Below, one piece after another: positions 37,617 to 46,158 of a stretch of DNA of 64,000 bases; position 1 is the stretch's first letter, and the number at the start of each line of letters is the position of its first letter. The DNA lies in the NCBI RefSeq assembly GCF_019711535.1, contig NZ_JAIGNP010000003.1:434001-498000 (forward strand), given 5' to 3'. The notes under the pieces are model-generated. The model was given only the letters and a program-made list of their open reading frames with translations. It searched no databases and was not told where the DNA came from. This stretch comes from Qipengyuania aestuarii (GTDB lineage Bacteria; Pseudomonadota; Alphaproteobacteria; Sphingomonadales; Sphingomonadaceae). The position numbers and the translations under genes were made by a program.

Positions 37617-38489
37617 TCAGCGGGTGGGAACCGGCTCCTCGCCCGCATAATCGTAGAACCCGCGGCCCGTCTTGCGGCCGAGCCAACCCGCTTCGACATA
37701 TTTCACCAGCAGCGGCGCGGGCCGGTACTTGGTGTCGCGCGTGGTCTTGTAGAGCACCATGAGAATATCGAGGCAGGTATCCAGCCCCACGAAATCGGCC
37801 AGCTGCAGCGGACCCATCGGGTGGTTGAGACCAAGCCGGCACCCCTTGTCGATATCCTCGATGCGGGCAGTCGACTGGCCGAGCACGAAGACCGCTTCGT
37901 TGATCATCGGCAGGAGGATGCGGTTGACGACGAAGCCGGGTTCGTCCTGGCTCAGCACCACTTCCTTGCCCAGCGCTTCGGCCAAAGCCCGCGTGCGTTC
38001 GGTCGTGACTTCGGCCGTGGCGAGGCCGGGAATGACTTCGATCAAGCCCATGACCGGGACCGGATTGAAGAAATGCAGGCCGATGAACCGCGCGGGATCG
38101 GGCGCATAATTGGCCATCCGGGTGATGGGGATCGAGCTCGTGTTCGATGCCATGATCGCATCCGGGCCAAGCTTTTCGCCAGCCTTTTCGAAGATGGCCT
38201 TCTTGATCTCTTCTTTCTCGGTTGCCGCCTCGATGATGAACTCGGCTTCATCCATCCGGCTGTAATCGCCGACCGGCGTGATCCGCTTCAAGGCGCTTTC
38301 GGCATCGGAGACTTCGATCTTGCCGCGTCCGACAAGCTTGCCCAGCGCCTTGTCGATCTTGCCGACGGCCTGCTCGGCCACGTCCAGGCTGACATCGGCC
38401 AGCAGCACATCCATTCCGTTCTGGGCGAATGTTTGCGCTATGCCCGAGCCCATCTGGCCCGCGCCGATTATGGCGATCGTCTTGCTCAT
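37617..38489 (-). CDS. 3-hydroxybutyryl-CoA dehydrogenase
   Basis: 290 residues from the ATG at 38489. NAD-binding [19 protein letters not shown], catalytic His/Glu region [19 protein letters not shown], and C-terminal [22 protein letters not shown]. It interconverts 3-hydroxybutyryl-CoA and acetoacetyl-CoA in fatty acid or polyhydroxybutyrate metabolism. Together with the scoAB genes at 5-7 kb it fits ketone-body use. Same strand as the cobalamin adenosyltransferase gene, 60 bp downstream of it. Confidence 0.95.
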   Translation of the reverse strand: MSKTIAIIGAGQMGSGIAQTFAQNGMDVLLADVSLDVAEQAVGKIDKALGKLVGRGKIEVSDAESALKRITPVGDYSRMDEAEFIIEAATEKEEIKKAIFEKAGEKLGPDAIMASNTSSIPITRMANYAPDPARFIGLHFFNPVPVMGLIEVIPGLATAEVTTERTRALAEALGKEVVLSQDEPGFVVNRILLPMINEAVFVLGQSTARIEDIDKGCRLGLNHPMGPLQLADFVGLDTCLDILMVLYKTTRDTKYRPAPLLVKYVEAGWLGRKTGRGFYDYAGEEPVPTR

Positions 38490-38549
38490 CGAGAAATCCC
38501 TTCGCATGTGCAGCAAAACGCGGCGTCTAGCGGGGCGAAGGAGGCTTGG

Positions 38550-39128
38550 CTAGCGGTTAGCGCCGGGGACCCATTTGACATCGCCCTTACCGTCATCGTT
38601 GGCCACCCGGGCCAGCACGAAGAGATAGTCCGACAGGCGATTAATGTAGGAAAGCGCCTGCGGATTGACGGGTTCGGCAGCAGCCATGGCAGCCATCGTG
38701 CGTTCTGCGCGCCGCACTGCCGCGCGGGCGAGATGGACGCGGGCCGCGGCTTCGCTGCCGCCGGGTAGGACGAAGCTGGTCAGTGGCTCGAGCCGCGCAT
38801 TCAGCGCATCGATCGCCGTTTCCAGCCAGGAGACCTGCGCCGATACCACGCGCAGCACCATGTCCGAGGGCGCAAAATCGTCTCCCTCTTCGGCCGGGGT
38901 CGCGAGATCGGCGCCCAGATCGAACAGATCGTTCTGGATCCGGTAGAGCGGCTCTGCGTGGGGTCCGTCGGCCAGCGTTACCGCCGCAAGGCCGAGCGCG
39001 GAGTTCGCCTCGTCCACCGCACCGATAGCGTCCATGCGCGCGGCGTGTTTGGGCAGACGCGAGCCGTCGACGAGGCCGGTCGTGCCATCGTCACCCGTGC
39101 GGGTGTAGATCTTGTTGAGCTTGACCAC
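38550..39128 (-). CDS. PduO-type cob(I)alamin adenosyltransferase
   Basis: 192 residues. ATP-binding N-terminus YTRTGDDGTTGLVDGSRL and the helical-bundle motif FVLPGGSEAAARVHLARAAVRRAER are diagnostic. It forms adenosylcobalamin from cob(I)alamin, the cofactor for methylmalonyl-CoA mutase or class II ribonucleotide reductase, neither encoded here. It follows the HIG1-type gene by 13 bp, so gluQ, HIG1 and this gene may form one unit. Confidence 0.94.
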   Translation of the reverse strand: MVKLNKIYTRTGDDGTTGLVDGSRLPKHAARMDAIGAVDEANSALGLAAVTLADGPHAEPLYRIQNDLFDLGADLATPAEEGDDFAPSDMVLRVVSAQVSWLETAIDALNARLEPLTSFVLPGGSEAAARVHLARAAVRRAERTMAAMAAAEPVNPQALSYINRLSDYLFVLARVANDDGKGDVKWVPGANR

Positions 39129-39141
39129 GCCGGGGCTAAAT

Positions 39142-39372
39142 TCAGGTCGCGACGCCGAGCAGGACGGCGATGATCAGGATCGCGATCGCCTGCCACTTCA
39201 CACGCGCCATCATCGCCTTGTTCTGCTTCAGCTGCATTTCCGTGGCGTCCTGTTGCTCGCCGGTTTCGAGATCCACTTTCGTGCTTTGCAGGAAGGCGAC
39301 GACGCCGCGCACGAGCGAGAGGAGAACCATGGCCATGGCCGCGATCAGCAGGATGACGAGAAATGTGTTCAT
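39142..39372 (-). CDS. HIG1-like twin-transmembrane protein
   Basis: 76 residues: helix TFLVILLIAAMAMVLLSLVRGVV, a charged middle (QSTKVDLETGEQQDATEMQL) containing QNKAMMARVKWQA, then helix IAILIIAVLLGV. This layout is that of the HIG1/hypoxia-induced protein family, small inner-membrane proteins linked to respiratory complexes in mitochondria. 13 bp from the adenosyltransferase gene, 9 bp from gluQ. Confidence 0.85.
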   Translation of the reverse strand: MNTFLVILLIAAMAMVLLSLVRGVVAFLQSTKVDLETGEQQDATEMQLKQNKAMMARVKWQAIAILIIAVLLGVAT

Positions 39373-39381
39373 GGTCCCTAT

Positions 39382-40230
39382 CTAAGCGCTCGCCAGCGTA
39401 ATTCCAGCGGGGAATTCGCCGCGGCGCAGACGCTCGGCCAGCGCGCGCCCATCCTCGCCCGCAGCGCGCCGGTCCGCCAGGCTGGGCGAATTGCGGCGCT
39501 TGGCGAGCTTTTCGCCGTTCTCGTCGAGCAGGATCGGATGATGATGCCAGGTCGGCACCGGCAGGCCGAGCAATTCCTGCAGCAGGCGGTGGATATGGGT
39601 CATGGCGTAAAGGTCCTGCCCGCGCGTGACCAGCGTCACCCCGTCGGCGGCATCGTCCAGCGTGGCGGCGAGATGATAGCTGGCCGGGGCATCCTTGCGC
39701 ACCAGCACCACGTCGCCGAAGGGGCGCGGGTCGGCCACCTGGGTTCCGCAGATCTCGTCCTCCCAGAACAGCTCGCCGGCATCTGCCCCCACCTGCGCAA
39801 GCGCGCGATCGACATCGAGCCGCAGCGCAGCCGGCCGCGACGGATCGAGGCGGCTCCCTTTGCAGGTGCCCGGATAGACCGCCCCTTCGGGCCCGAGGCG
39901 CGGTTCGAGCGCGGCGATCTCCTTGCGGGTGCAGCTGCAGGGATAGAGCAGCCCGTCGCGCAGCAGCCCGCGTGCGGCCTCTTCATAGCTGGACAGGCGG
40001 GTGGACTGCGCAGGCACTTCCTCCCATTCCAGCCCCAACCAAGCGAGGTCTTCGCGGAACTCCGCCGCCTTTTCGGGCAGCGAGCGTTCGCCGTCGATAT
40101 CCTCGATCCGCAGGAGGAAACGCCCGCCGCGCGAACGCGCGATATCGTGGGCGCAAATGGCAGAATAGGCATGGCCCAGATGCAGCGATCCGTTCGGACT
40201 GGGGGCGAACCGCGTAACGACCATGTTCAT
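39382..40230 (-). CDS. gluQ: Glutamyl-Q tRNA(Asp) synthetase
   Basis: 282 residues, short as expected since the anticodon-binding domain is missing. Class I signatures: FAPSPNGSLHLGHAYSA (HIGH-like), RIEDIDGER, the zinc-binding CSCTRKE with a later C in YPGTCKG, and the KMSKS-like GEKLAKR. It attaches glutamate to the queuosine base of tRNA-Asp. Start at 40230; an ATG two codons on is equally possible. Divergent from the HNH gene. Confidence 0.94.
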   Translation of the reverse strand: MNMVVTRFAPSPNGSLHLGHAYSAICAHDIARSRGGRFLLRIEDIDGERSLPEKAAEFREDLAWLGLEWEEVPAQSTRLSSYEEAARGLLRDGLLYPCSCTRKEIAALEPRLGPEGAVYPGTCKGSRLDPSRPAALRLDVDRALAQVGADAGELFWEDEICGTQVADPRPFGDVVLVRKDAPASYHLAATLDDAADGVTLVTRGQDLYAMTHIHRLLQELLGLPVPTWHHHPILLDENGEKLAKRRNSPSLADRRAAGEDGRALAERLRRGEFPAGITLASA

Positions 40231-40293
40231 ACTCTAGCCCGCATGATCGGCAGATCAACGGGACAAGTCTGTGGAAATCCTGTCCGTAACACA

Positions 40294-40323
40294 CTTGACG
40301 CTTTGGCGTGCAAGTGGATGTAT
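40294..40323 (+). promoter_or_regulatory. Candidate promoter of the HNH gene
   Basis: CTTGACG at 40294-40300 matches the alphaproteobacterial -35 (CTTGAC); 17 bases on is ATGTAT, a weak -10. About 30 bp before the GTG start. Confidence 0.35.
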
Positions 40324-40352
40324 CCGGAACAGGAGTATCGGGAGGACGCAAC

Positions 40353-40961
40353 GTGTTCAGGGCCGAACTGCTTGAAAGAGCCGCCAGGTTTCGCAGCGCC
40401 GAAGGGGATCCGACGCGCAATCTGCAATCCTGCCCCAGCCTCGTGCTGAATGCAGATTACACGCCGCTGTCTTATTACCCGCTCAGCCTGTGGCCGTGGC
40501 AGACCGCGATCAAGGCGATCTTCCTCGACCGGGTCGATGTGATCGCGACTTATGATCGCGAAGTGCATTCGCCCAATCTCGACATGAAGATCCCCAGCGT
40601 GATCGCGCTGAAGCAATATGTGAAACCCTCCGAATTCCCGGCCTTCACGCGCTTCAACCTGTTCCTGCGCGACCGCTTCGCCTGCCAGTTCTGCGGGTCG
40701 ATGGAGAACCTGACCTTCGATCATGTCGTGCCGCGCCGCATGGGCGGGAAGACGACGTGGGAGAACATCGCCACCGCCTGCGCGCCCTGCAACATGAAGA
40801 AGGGCGGCCGCACGCCGAAACAGGCGGGCATGAACCTCTATGCCGAACCGATCCGGCCGACGCACTGGCAGTTGCAACAGCATGGCCGCCAGTTTCCGCC
40901 AAACTACCTCCACGAAACCTGGCGCGACTGGCTTTACTGGGACATCGAACTGGAAGAGTGA
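40353..40961 (+). CDS. HNH endonuclease
   Basis: 202 residues from a GTG at 40353, chosen for GGGAGGA 6 nt upstream. The core is a zinc-type HNH domain: two Cys pairs (CQFC and CAPC), DHVVPRRMGG with the catalytic histidine, and WENIATACAPCNMKKGGRTP. A conserved N-terminal part (LVLNADYTPLSYYPLSLWPW) marks the housekeeping HNH family common in alphaproteobacteria, distinct from homing or phage HNH proteins. Target unknown. A decayed copy of its last 17 codons lies about 950 bp downstream (41902-41952). Confidence 0.9.
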   Translation: MFRAELLERAARFRSAEGDPTRNLQSCPSLVLNADYTPLSYYPLSLWPWQTAIKAIFLDRVDVIATYDREVHSPNLDMKIPSVIALKQYVKPSEFPAFTRFNLFLRDRFACQFCGSMENLTFDHVVPRRMGGKTTWENIATACAPCNMKKGGRTPKQAGMNLYAEPIRPTHWQLQQHGRQFPPNYLHETWRDWLYWDIELEE

Positions 40962-40994
40962 TTCGTTCAGCTTCGCCAGTGCGGCGCTGAATGA

Positions 40995-41121
40995 TGGAGC
41001 GCCTGGAGCACAGTCCAGAGCAAAAAAACTCCGGCCGCGTTCCGGCCCCGTGAGGGCAGTCGGGAGGGATGGAATGCGCTGGGCCATGCCCGGTCAGTGG
41101 CATGGGCGGGAGCGTGTAGGA
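40995..41121. repeat. Intergenic element, copy 2 of 2 (127 bp)
   Basis: Starts TGGAGCGCCTGGAGCACAGT and ends GCGTGTAGGA, matching both ends of the element at 14318-14445, with a similar A7 run. Internal hairpins include CTGGA/TCCAG and CCATGCC/GGCATGG. It occupies most of the 332-bp gap after the HNH gene. A T6 run follows at 41130. The remaining 41122-41293 holds the leader of the next gene and nothing else I can identify. Confidence 0.6.
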
Positions 41122-41293
41122 CAGCAGCTTTTTTCCGCTAGCGATCAGCGACGCGGCTCTTTTCCTAAAGCTCACTGAAAAAGCGATATTGTTTCACGCC
41201 TTGCAACGAATCCCTATCGACAAAGAAGAAGTCCCCAGTAAAACCCTGTTTGTCTTCGATTGAAGGCAGGGGTCATTACCAACAGGGGAAATC

Positions 41294-41821
41294 ATGAAGA
41301 AGTATTATACCGCTCTTGCGGCCATTGCGGCCGTAGGTCTTTCGGGCTGCGCGACTGTCGTGAACGGGCCCAATCTGGACTATGCGATCGACACCACGCC
41401 GGGCGGCGCCGAGGCGACCTTCCTCGATGGTCGCAGCTGCACCACGCCGTGCGAACTGGTGATGCCGCGCAAGACCTCCAGCCGCGTCGATATCGTGCGC
41501 GAAGGGTACGAACCGACTTCAGTTCTCGTGTGGAGCAAGACCGGCGCAGCGACGATCGGCAATGTGCTGATGGGCGGCGCCATCGGGGCCGTGGTCGACG
41601 GATCGAACGGATCGAACCGCTTCCTGTCGCCGCGCCCGCTGATCGTGCGCCTCGCACCGCTGGGTTCGGGCGAAGAAGCCGTCCTGCTCGACAAGAAGGG
41701 CGAAGTCATCATGACCGTGGCCGAGCACAATGCCGAAGCTTACGAGAAGGTCGCCAAGCAGATCGGCGATGCCGCCGCTGACGTGCCGATGGCCGCCAAT
41801 GTGGCGGTTGATGCCGAGTAA
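41294..41821 (+). CDS. PEGA-like lipoprotein
   Basis: 175 residues. Lipoprotein signal with lipobox LSGC (MKKYYTALAAIAAVGLSGCAT). The mature part resembles a PEGA-type beta domain (IDTTPGGAEATFLDGRSC and TPCELVMPRKTSSRVDI, then VREGYEPTSVLV), with a pair of cysteines that may form a disulfide, a glycine-rich hydrophobic patch (GNVLMGGAIGAVVDG) and an alpha-helical C-terminus. Such proteins sit in the cell envelope; no specific role known. Terminator 43 bp after the stop. Confidence 0.78.
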   Translation: MKKYYTALAAIAAVGLSGCATVVNGPNLDYAIDTTPGGAEATFLDGRSCTTPCELVMPRKTSSRVDIVREGYEPTSVLVWSKTGAATIGNVLMGGAIGAVVDGSNGSNRFLSPRPLIVRLAPLGSGEEAVLLDKKGEVIMTVAEHNAEAYEKVAKQIGDAAADVPMAANVAVDAE

Positions 41822-41863
41822 AGAGGTTCCAGGGGGCGGCACTGCCCCCGGCTGAGCGTGAGA

Positions 41864-41899
41864 GGCCCGGGAGCGCAAGCCGCACTCCCGGGCCTTTTC
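41864..41899 (+). terminator. Rho-independent terminator of the lipoprotein gene
   Basis: AGGCCCGGGAG (41864-41874) pairs perfectly with CTCCCGGGCCT (41886-41896), then U4. A second GC hairpin (GGGGGC/GCCCCC, 41833-41850) precedes it. Confidence 0.85.
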
Positions 41900-41901
41900 G
41901 T

Positions 41902-41952
41902 ACGCGATCTGGCGGGACTGGCTCTGAAGGGACATCGAGCTGGAAGAATGAG
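41902..41952 (+). pseudogene. Remnant of an HNH endonuclease 3' end
   Basis: 51 bases align without gaps to the last 17 codons (with stop) of the HNH gene at 40911-40961, 40 of 51 identical by my count. Read in that frame it gives YAIWRDWL, then a TGA where the functional gene has Tyr, then RDIELEE and the stop. The rest of the gene is absent. It begins right after the lipoprotein terminator, so the lipoprotein segment may have replaced or split a second HNH copy. Confidence 0.7.
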
Positions 41953-42069
41953 GCTAGGGAGTCATGTCCGCTAACGCCCCTAATTGCGGACGTTGCATGC
42001 CCTTGTATGTTTAGCTGGAAGCGGACATCGTGCGATGCGCCGCGGTTGGCATTCCTAGGAGAGCGCTGC

Positions 42070-43386
42070 TTGGTTAGGCTGTTTCATGGTTTGTTTTTTG
42101 CGAGCGCGGTAACGATTACCAGTTTCATGTCGCTACCCGCGTACGCAGCATGCGGTGCTGGAGATGAGCTCGCTAACATCTATGATCTCGACGCGACCTT
42201 TTCACCGACTTCGGGTGAGTTGTCGGTAAGAGGGAAGATGCTCCTCGTCCCCGATGCCGAGACGAGTTCGGTCGAACTGCTCTTGAATAAGGCGATGAAG
42301 CTTGAACGCTTCGAAATCGCCGACGATACCGTAAAGTTAGCGATCGAAGATGACATTGAGATCTCGGGGCAGGCTTTGCCGCGCACCCGTCGCATCTCAC
42401 TCATTCCCGCGCACTCGTTCGGCGTAGGAGATCATTTGGAGATCGAGCTTCAATATTCCGGACGTTTGACAACCGAAGATATCGAACTCGGCAGAGGAGC
42501 AGTATCACCTGACTGGACCGAGCTGACGTTTGAGGCTGCCTGGTATCCCATCTGGCTGAATGAACCGATTATCTGTTCAACGGTCGATCTGGTGCTTCCG
42601 GAAGGCTTCGAAGTGATCGGTCCGGGGGCGACTATACCCATTGGAACGAACAGGTGGTATCTGGACCCCGGCGCACCTGTCCTGGGTCGCATAACCTTTG
42701 CCGCGTCCAACAGCTGGACCGTAGAGCGGCGGCAATTCGGACCGTTGACCATAGCACTCTACAGCGCCATTCCCGAGCCACGGGCACCGCAGATATTCGG
42801 TACGGTGGAGGATACTTACTCGTATTATCGCGAACTGTTCGGGGAGCCGGATGGTTCGGAGCAATCCATGACTTTGCTACTTCCGAATGGTCAGGTTGCG
42901 CTCAAGCAACCTAACCAATCGTATTCTACGAACGGCGATTTTATCGCAATGGACCAGTCCGACCCCATCGTCCAACTAGACGCACTGAACCACGAAATCG
43001 CCCACCTATGGTGGTCCGCAGGCAAGCCGGGGACGCAGGATGAATTTGTGTCGGAGTCGATAAGCGAATATCTGGCAATGCGCCGAGGTGGCCAGATATG
43101 GGGAGAAGACTGGCTTCGTCAGCGACGCGCTTCTGCCGCCGCCCGCGCGGAAGAGATACCAAGCTCGCTGCGAGATATCGATGGGCCCGGTGGCGACCGG
43201 CAAAGCCTTCTTTACGACCGAGGCCCAACCGCGCTGTGGGCGCTCCATGAGCGTATTGGAGAAGAGGCGATGGACGCACTTCTTCTCTCGGTCCGTGCCT
43301 CCGAGATCGATACTCTGGAAGGTTTTCTGACTAAGGCTGAGATTGAGCACCCAGGCTCCGCTCGCCTGTTAAACGAAAAGCTCTAG
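42070..43386 (+). CDS. Secreted M1-like (gluzincin) metallopeptidase, atypical composition
   Basis: 438 residues from a TTG at 42070: AGGAGAG lies about 8 nt upstream, and a clean signal peptide follows (VRLFHGLFFASAVTITSFMSLPAYA|A). An ATG at 42007 would put about 21 residues before that signal. A beta-rich N-terminal domain precedes the zinc site NHEIAHLWW, and the third ligand glutamate lies in EFVSESISEYLAM, the M1 spacing. Codon use is noticeably poorer in G+C than neighbours (more TTA, ATA, AGA, AGT codons), which with the HNH remnant upstream suggests recent acquisition. Substrate unknown. Confidence 0.82.
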   Translation: MVRLFHGLFFASAVTITSFMSLPAYAACGAGDELANIYDLDATFSPTSGELSVRGKMLLVPDAETSSVELLLNKAMKLERFEIADDTVKLAIEDDIEISGQALPRTRRISLIPAHSFGVGDHLEIELQYSGRLTTEDIELGRGAVSPDWTELTFEAAWYPIWLNEPIICSTVDLVLPEGFEVIGPGATIPIGTNRWYLDPGAPVLGRITFAASNSWTVERRQFGPLTIALYSAIPEPRAPQIFGTVEDTYSYYRELFGEPDGSEQSMTLLLPNGQVALKQPNQSYSTNGDFIAMDQSDPIVQLDALNHEIAHLWWSAGKPGTQDEFVSESISEYLAMRRGGQIWGEDWLRQRRASAAARAEEIPSSLRDIDGPGGDRQSLLYDRGPTALWALHERIGEEAMDALLLSVRASEIDTLEGFLTKAEIEHPGSARLLNEKL

Positions 43387-43449
43387 CGACCGTTCTTGCC
43401 ACTCTGACCCCAAGCAGCGCAAGGTCCGCACCCCACCCCATAGCGGACC

Positions 43450-44694
43450 TCAAGTAACCGCCGCGCGCTCGCGGAATTCCTCGCGCTGCCATTCGCCGGT
43501 TTCGATCACTTCGGTCAGGTGGCGCACCGCCTCCGCCATGTCCGCAAACCGCAGATAGGCGGGTGCGAAGCCGAAGCGCAGGATGTCGGGATCGCGGAAA
43601 TCGCCGATCACCCCGCGTGCGATCAGCGCCTGGCAGATGGCATGGGCTTCTTCGTGGCGGAAAGAGAGCTGGCTGCCTCGCTGCCCCGGGTCCGCCGGGC
43701 TGACGAGATCGAGTTCGAGCCCGCTTTCAGCCAGGCACTGGCGGAAGAATTCGGACAATTGCTGAGACTTGGCATAGAGAGGCTCGATCCCGATTTCGGC
43801 GATGATATCGACGCCCACTTCCAGCGCGGCCAGGCCCAGAATGCCGGGTGTGCCGCACATCAGCCGCTCCACCCCCGGTGCCGGACGGTAATCGTCGCTG
43901 AAGGCGAAGGGCGCGGCATGACCCATCCACCCGCTGAGCGGTTGCTGCGTCGCTTCCACATGCCGTTCGGCGATGAAGGCATAGGAAGGCGCACCGGGGC
44001 CGCCATTGAGATATTTATACCCGCAGCCAACGGCGAAATCGGCATGAGCGCCATTCAGATCGACCGGCAGCGCGCCGCCCGAATGCGACAGATCCCACAG
44101 GACCAGCGCGCCTGCATCATGCGCGGCCTCGGTTAGCGCGGGCATGTCGAACAATTCGCCGGTCTTGTAATGCGCATGGGTCAGCAGCAGCAGCGCCACA
44201 TCGTCTCCCAGCGCATCTTTCATGGCGCCGCGATCCACCAGCCGCCGCTCGGCCAGACCCTGCTTTTCCAGCCCTTCGATCATGTAGATATCGGTCGGGA
44301 AATTGCCCGGCTCGCTCAGCACGACCTTGCGGCGCGCCCCATGTTTTTGGGCCTGCATGGCGAGCGCGGCGGAAATCAGCTTGAACAGGTTTACCGAAAC
44401 GCTGTCGGTCGCAATCACTTCATGCGGCTGCGCGCCGATCAGCGGGGCGATCTTCGCGCCCACGCGCTTGGGCATGTCGATCCAGCCCGCGCTGTTCCAG
44501 CTGCGGATGAGATCGCGCCCCCATTCCTGCCGCACCACCTCTTCCAGCCGCGCGGGCGTAGCCCGGGGCAAGCAGCCGAGCGAATTGCCATCGAGATAGA
44601 TCACCCCGTCGGGCACATCGAAACGGTCGCGATACAGGGCCAGCGGGTCACCGGCGTCGAGGATGCGCGCGCGTGCGCCAGGCGGCTCAGTCAT
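43450..44694 (-). CDS. kynU: Kynureninase
   Basis: 414 residues from the ATG at 44694, overlapping the kynB stop by 8 bp. PLP enzyme: GVIYLDGNSLGCLP near the N-terminus, LWDLSHSGGALPVDL around the PLP aspartate, and the Schiff-base lysine in AVGCGYKYLNGGPGAPSY. It cleaves kynurenine to anthranilate and alanine. Last gene of the kynA-kynB-kynU operon. No anthranilate-degrading gene is in the window, so the product may go to tryptophan recycling or degradation elsewhere. Confidence 0.95.
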   Translation of the reverse strand: MTEPPGARARILDAGDPLALYRDRFDVPDGVIYLDGNSLGCLPRATPARLEEVVRQEWGRDLIRSWNSAGWIDMPKRVGAKIAPLIGAQPHEVIATDSVSVNLFKLISAALAMQAQKHGARRKVVLSEPGNFPTDIYMIEGLEKQGLAERRLVDRGAMKDALGDDVALLLLTHAHYKTGELFDMPALTEAAHDAGALVLWDLSHSGGALPVDLNGAHADFAVGCGYKYLNGGPGAPSYAFIAERHVEATQQPLSGWMGHAAPFAFSDDYRPAPGVERLMCGTPGILGLAALEVGVDIIAEIGIEPLYAKSQQLSEFFRQCLAESGLELDLVSPADPGQRGSQLSFRHEEAHAICQALIARGVIGDFRDPDILRFGFAPAYLRFADMAEAVRHLTEVIETGEWQREEFRERAAVT

Positions 44695-45334
44695 CGCCCA
44701 GCTCCCGCAGGATCGCGCGGCACAGCCCGGCATCCCCGCCGCCCACTTTCAGCGGCAGGGCAATCAGCTCGTAGCGGCCTTCGGGCACATCATCGAGCAC
44801 CAGCCCTTCGAGAATGCGCATGTCGTGTTTCAGCACGGCTTTATGGGCGGCCATGGTCTTGCTCTCCTGCGGATCGACGCTGGGCGCGTCGGTGCCGATC
44901 AGCTTGACGCCCTGAAGCGCCAGCCACTCGATCGTTTCGTCCGCAATCGGCAGCCAGTCGCTGCGCCATTCGTCATGCGGGAAGGCGTCCCAAGTGCGGA
45001 ACAGCACTCGGTCGACGCTGTCGATATGCGGCAGGTCGGCCACGTCGACTTCGCCGTTCACGCCGCGCGCATCCACCACCAGGCAGGTGCCGATATAGGG
45101 GTCGAGTTCCATGCTGGCGGCATCCATCCCGTCTGCGGCATAATGCAGCGGCGCATCGGCATGCGTGCCCGAATGCGTGCTCATGCTCATGCGGCCGACA
45201 TTGACGGGCGAACCTTCATCCATCCGCCAGGTCCGCTCGAAAGCGAAGTGGGTATCGCCGGGCCAGACCGGCAGTTCGGGGCGCAGAACCTGGCTGATGT
45301 CCCAGATGCGGCGCTTGCTCTTCCAGGAACTCAT
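44687..45334 (-). CDS. kynB: Kynurenine formamidase (arylformamidase)
   Basis: 215 residues. Cyclase-type metal-dependent hydrolase with the signature MSTHSGTHADAPLHY (metal-binding His and Asp), PVWPGDTHFAFERTWRMDEG and a C-terminal beta domain. It hydrolyses N-formylkynurenine made by KynA. Overlaps kynA by ATGA and kynU by 8 bp, so the three are translated in tight coupling. Confidence 0.95.
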   Translation of the reverse strand: MSSWKSKRRIWDISQVLRPELPVWPGDTHFAFERTWRMDEGSPVNVGRMSMSTHSGTHADAPLHYAADGMDAASMELDPYIGTCLVVDARGVNGEVDVADLPHIDSVDRVLFRTWDAFPHDEWRSDWLPIADETIEWLALQGVKLIGTDAPSVDPQESKTMAAHKAVLKHDMRILEGLVLDDVPEGRYELIALPLKVGGGDAGLCRAILRELGDD

Positions 45335-46122
45335 AGGGCCGTCCTCACGCTGAGCAGTTCGGGGAAAAAGGCGGCCTTCAGCACGCCCGCCAGATAGGGC
45401 ACGCCGGGCGTGCCGCCGGTGCCCTTCTTGAAGCCGATGATGCGTTCAACCGTCTTCAGATGGCCGAAGCGCCAGCGCTGGAAATGGTATTCCAGATCGA
45501 CCAGTTTTTCGGCGAGTTCGTAAAGGTCCCAATATTCCTTGGGATCGCGGTAGATCTGCGCCCAAGCTGCCTCTACCCCGGGCACATGCTCCCACGCGCT
45601 GCCGTGATCGCGCTCCAGCACCTCGGCGGGAATGTCCAGCCCGCGGCGGGCGAGCAGCGCGATGGCTTCGGCATAGATGCTCTTGCGGGTCAGTTCCTCG
45701 CGCAAGCCCGCAGCCACTTCCGGCGTCGCCTCGTGCATGGTGATCATGTCGGGATTGCGCCCGCCCAGAAGGAATTCCATCATCCGGTACTGCGCGCTCT
45801 GGAACCCGCTCGACCCGCCGAGGAAGGGGCGGATGGTCGAATAGTCGTGCGGAGTCATGGTGCTGAGTACGTCCCAGCTCTGGATCAGCTGCCCCTGCGC
45901 CCGCGCCACGCGCGCCAGCATCTTGAACGACGGGCGCAGGCGATCCTCGCGGATGCATTCGCGCGCTTCGGTGAGTTCGTGGAGGCACAGCTTGAGCCAC
46001 AGCTCGCTGGCCTGGTGGACGATGATGAACAGCATCTCGTCATGCGCATCGGATGACGGATGCTGGGCCGACAGGATGCGGTCGAGATCGAGATAGCTCG
46101 AATAGGTGATATCGGAAGCCAT
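45331..46122 (-). CDS. kynA: Tryptophan 2,3-dioxygenase
   Basis: 263 residues. Heme dioxygenase with TYSSYLDLDRILSAQHP, DEMLFIIVHQASELWLKL (substrate-binding), and the heme histidine in EYHFQRWRFGHLKTVERI followed by IGFKKGTGGTPGVPYL. It opens the indole ring of tryptophan to N-formylkynurenine. First gene of the operon. Overlaps kynB by 4 bp. Leader is short (36 bp to the DUF4112 gene on the same strand). Confidence 0.96.
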   Translation of the reverse strand: MASDITYSSYLDLDRILSAQHPSSDAHDEMLFIIVHQASELWLKLCLHELTEARECIREDRLRPSFKMLARVARAQGQLIQSWDVLSTMTPHDYSTIRPFLGGSSGFQSAQYRMMEFLLGGRNPDMITMHEATPEVAAGLREELTRKSIYAEAIALLARRGLDIPAEVLERDHGSAWEHVPGVEAAWAQIYRDPKEYWDLYELAEKLVDLEYHFQRWRFGHLKTVERIIGFKKGTGGTPGVPYLAGVLKAAFFPELLSVRTAL

Positions 46123-46158
46123 GTGCGCTGCCCTAGCGCGCGGGAACCGACAAGCAAA

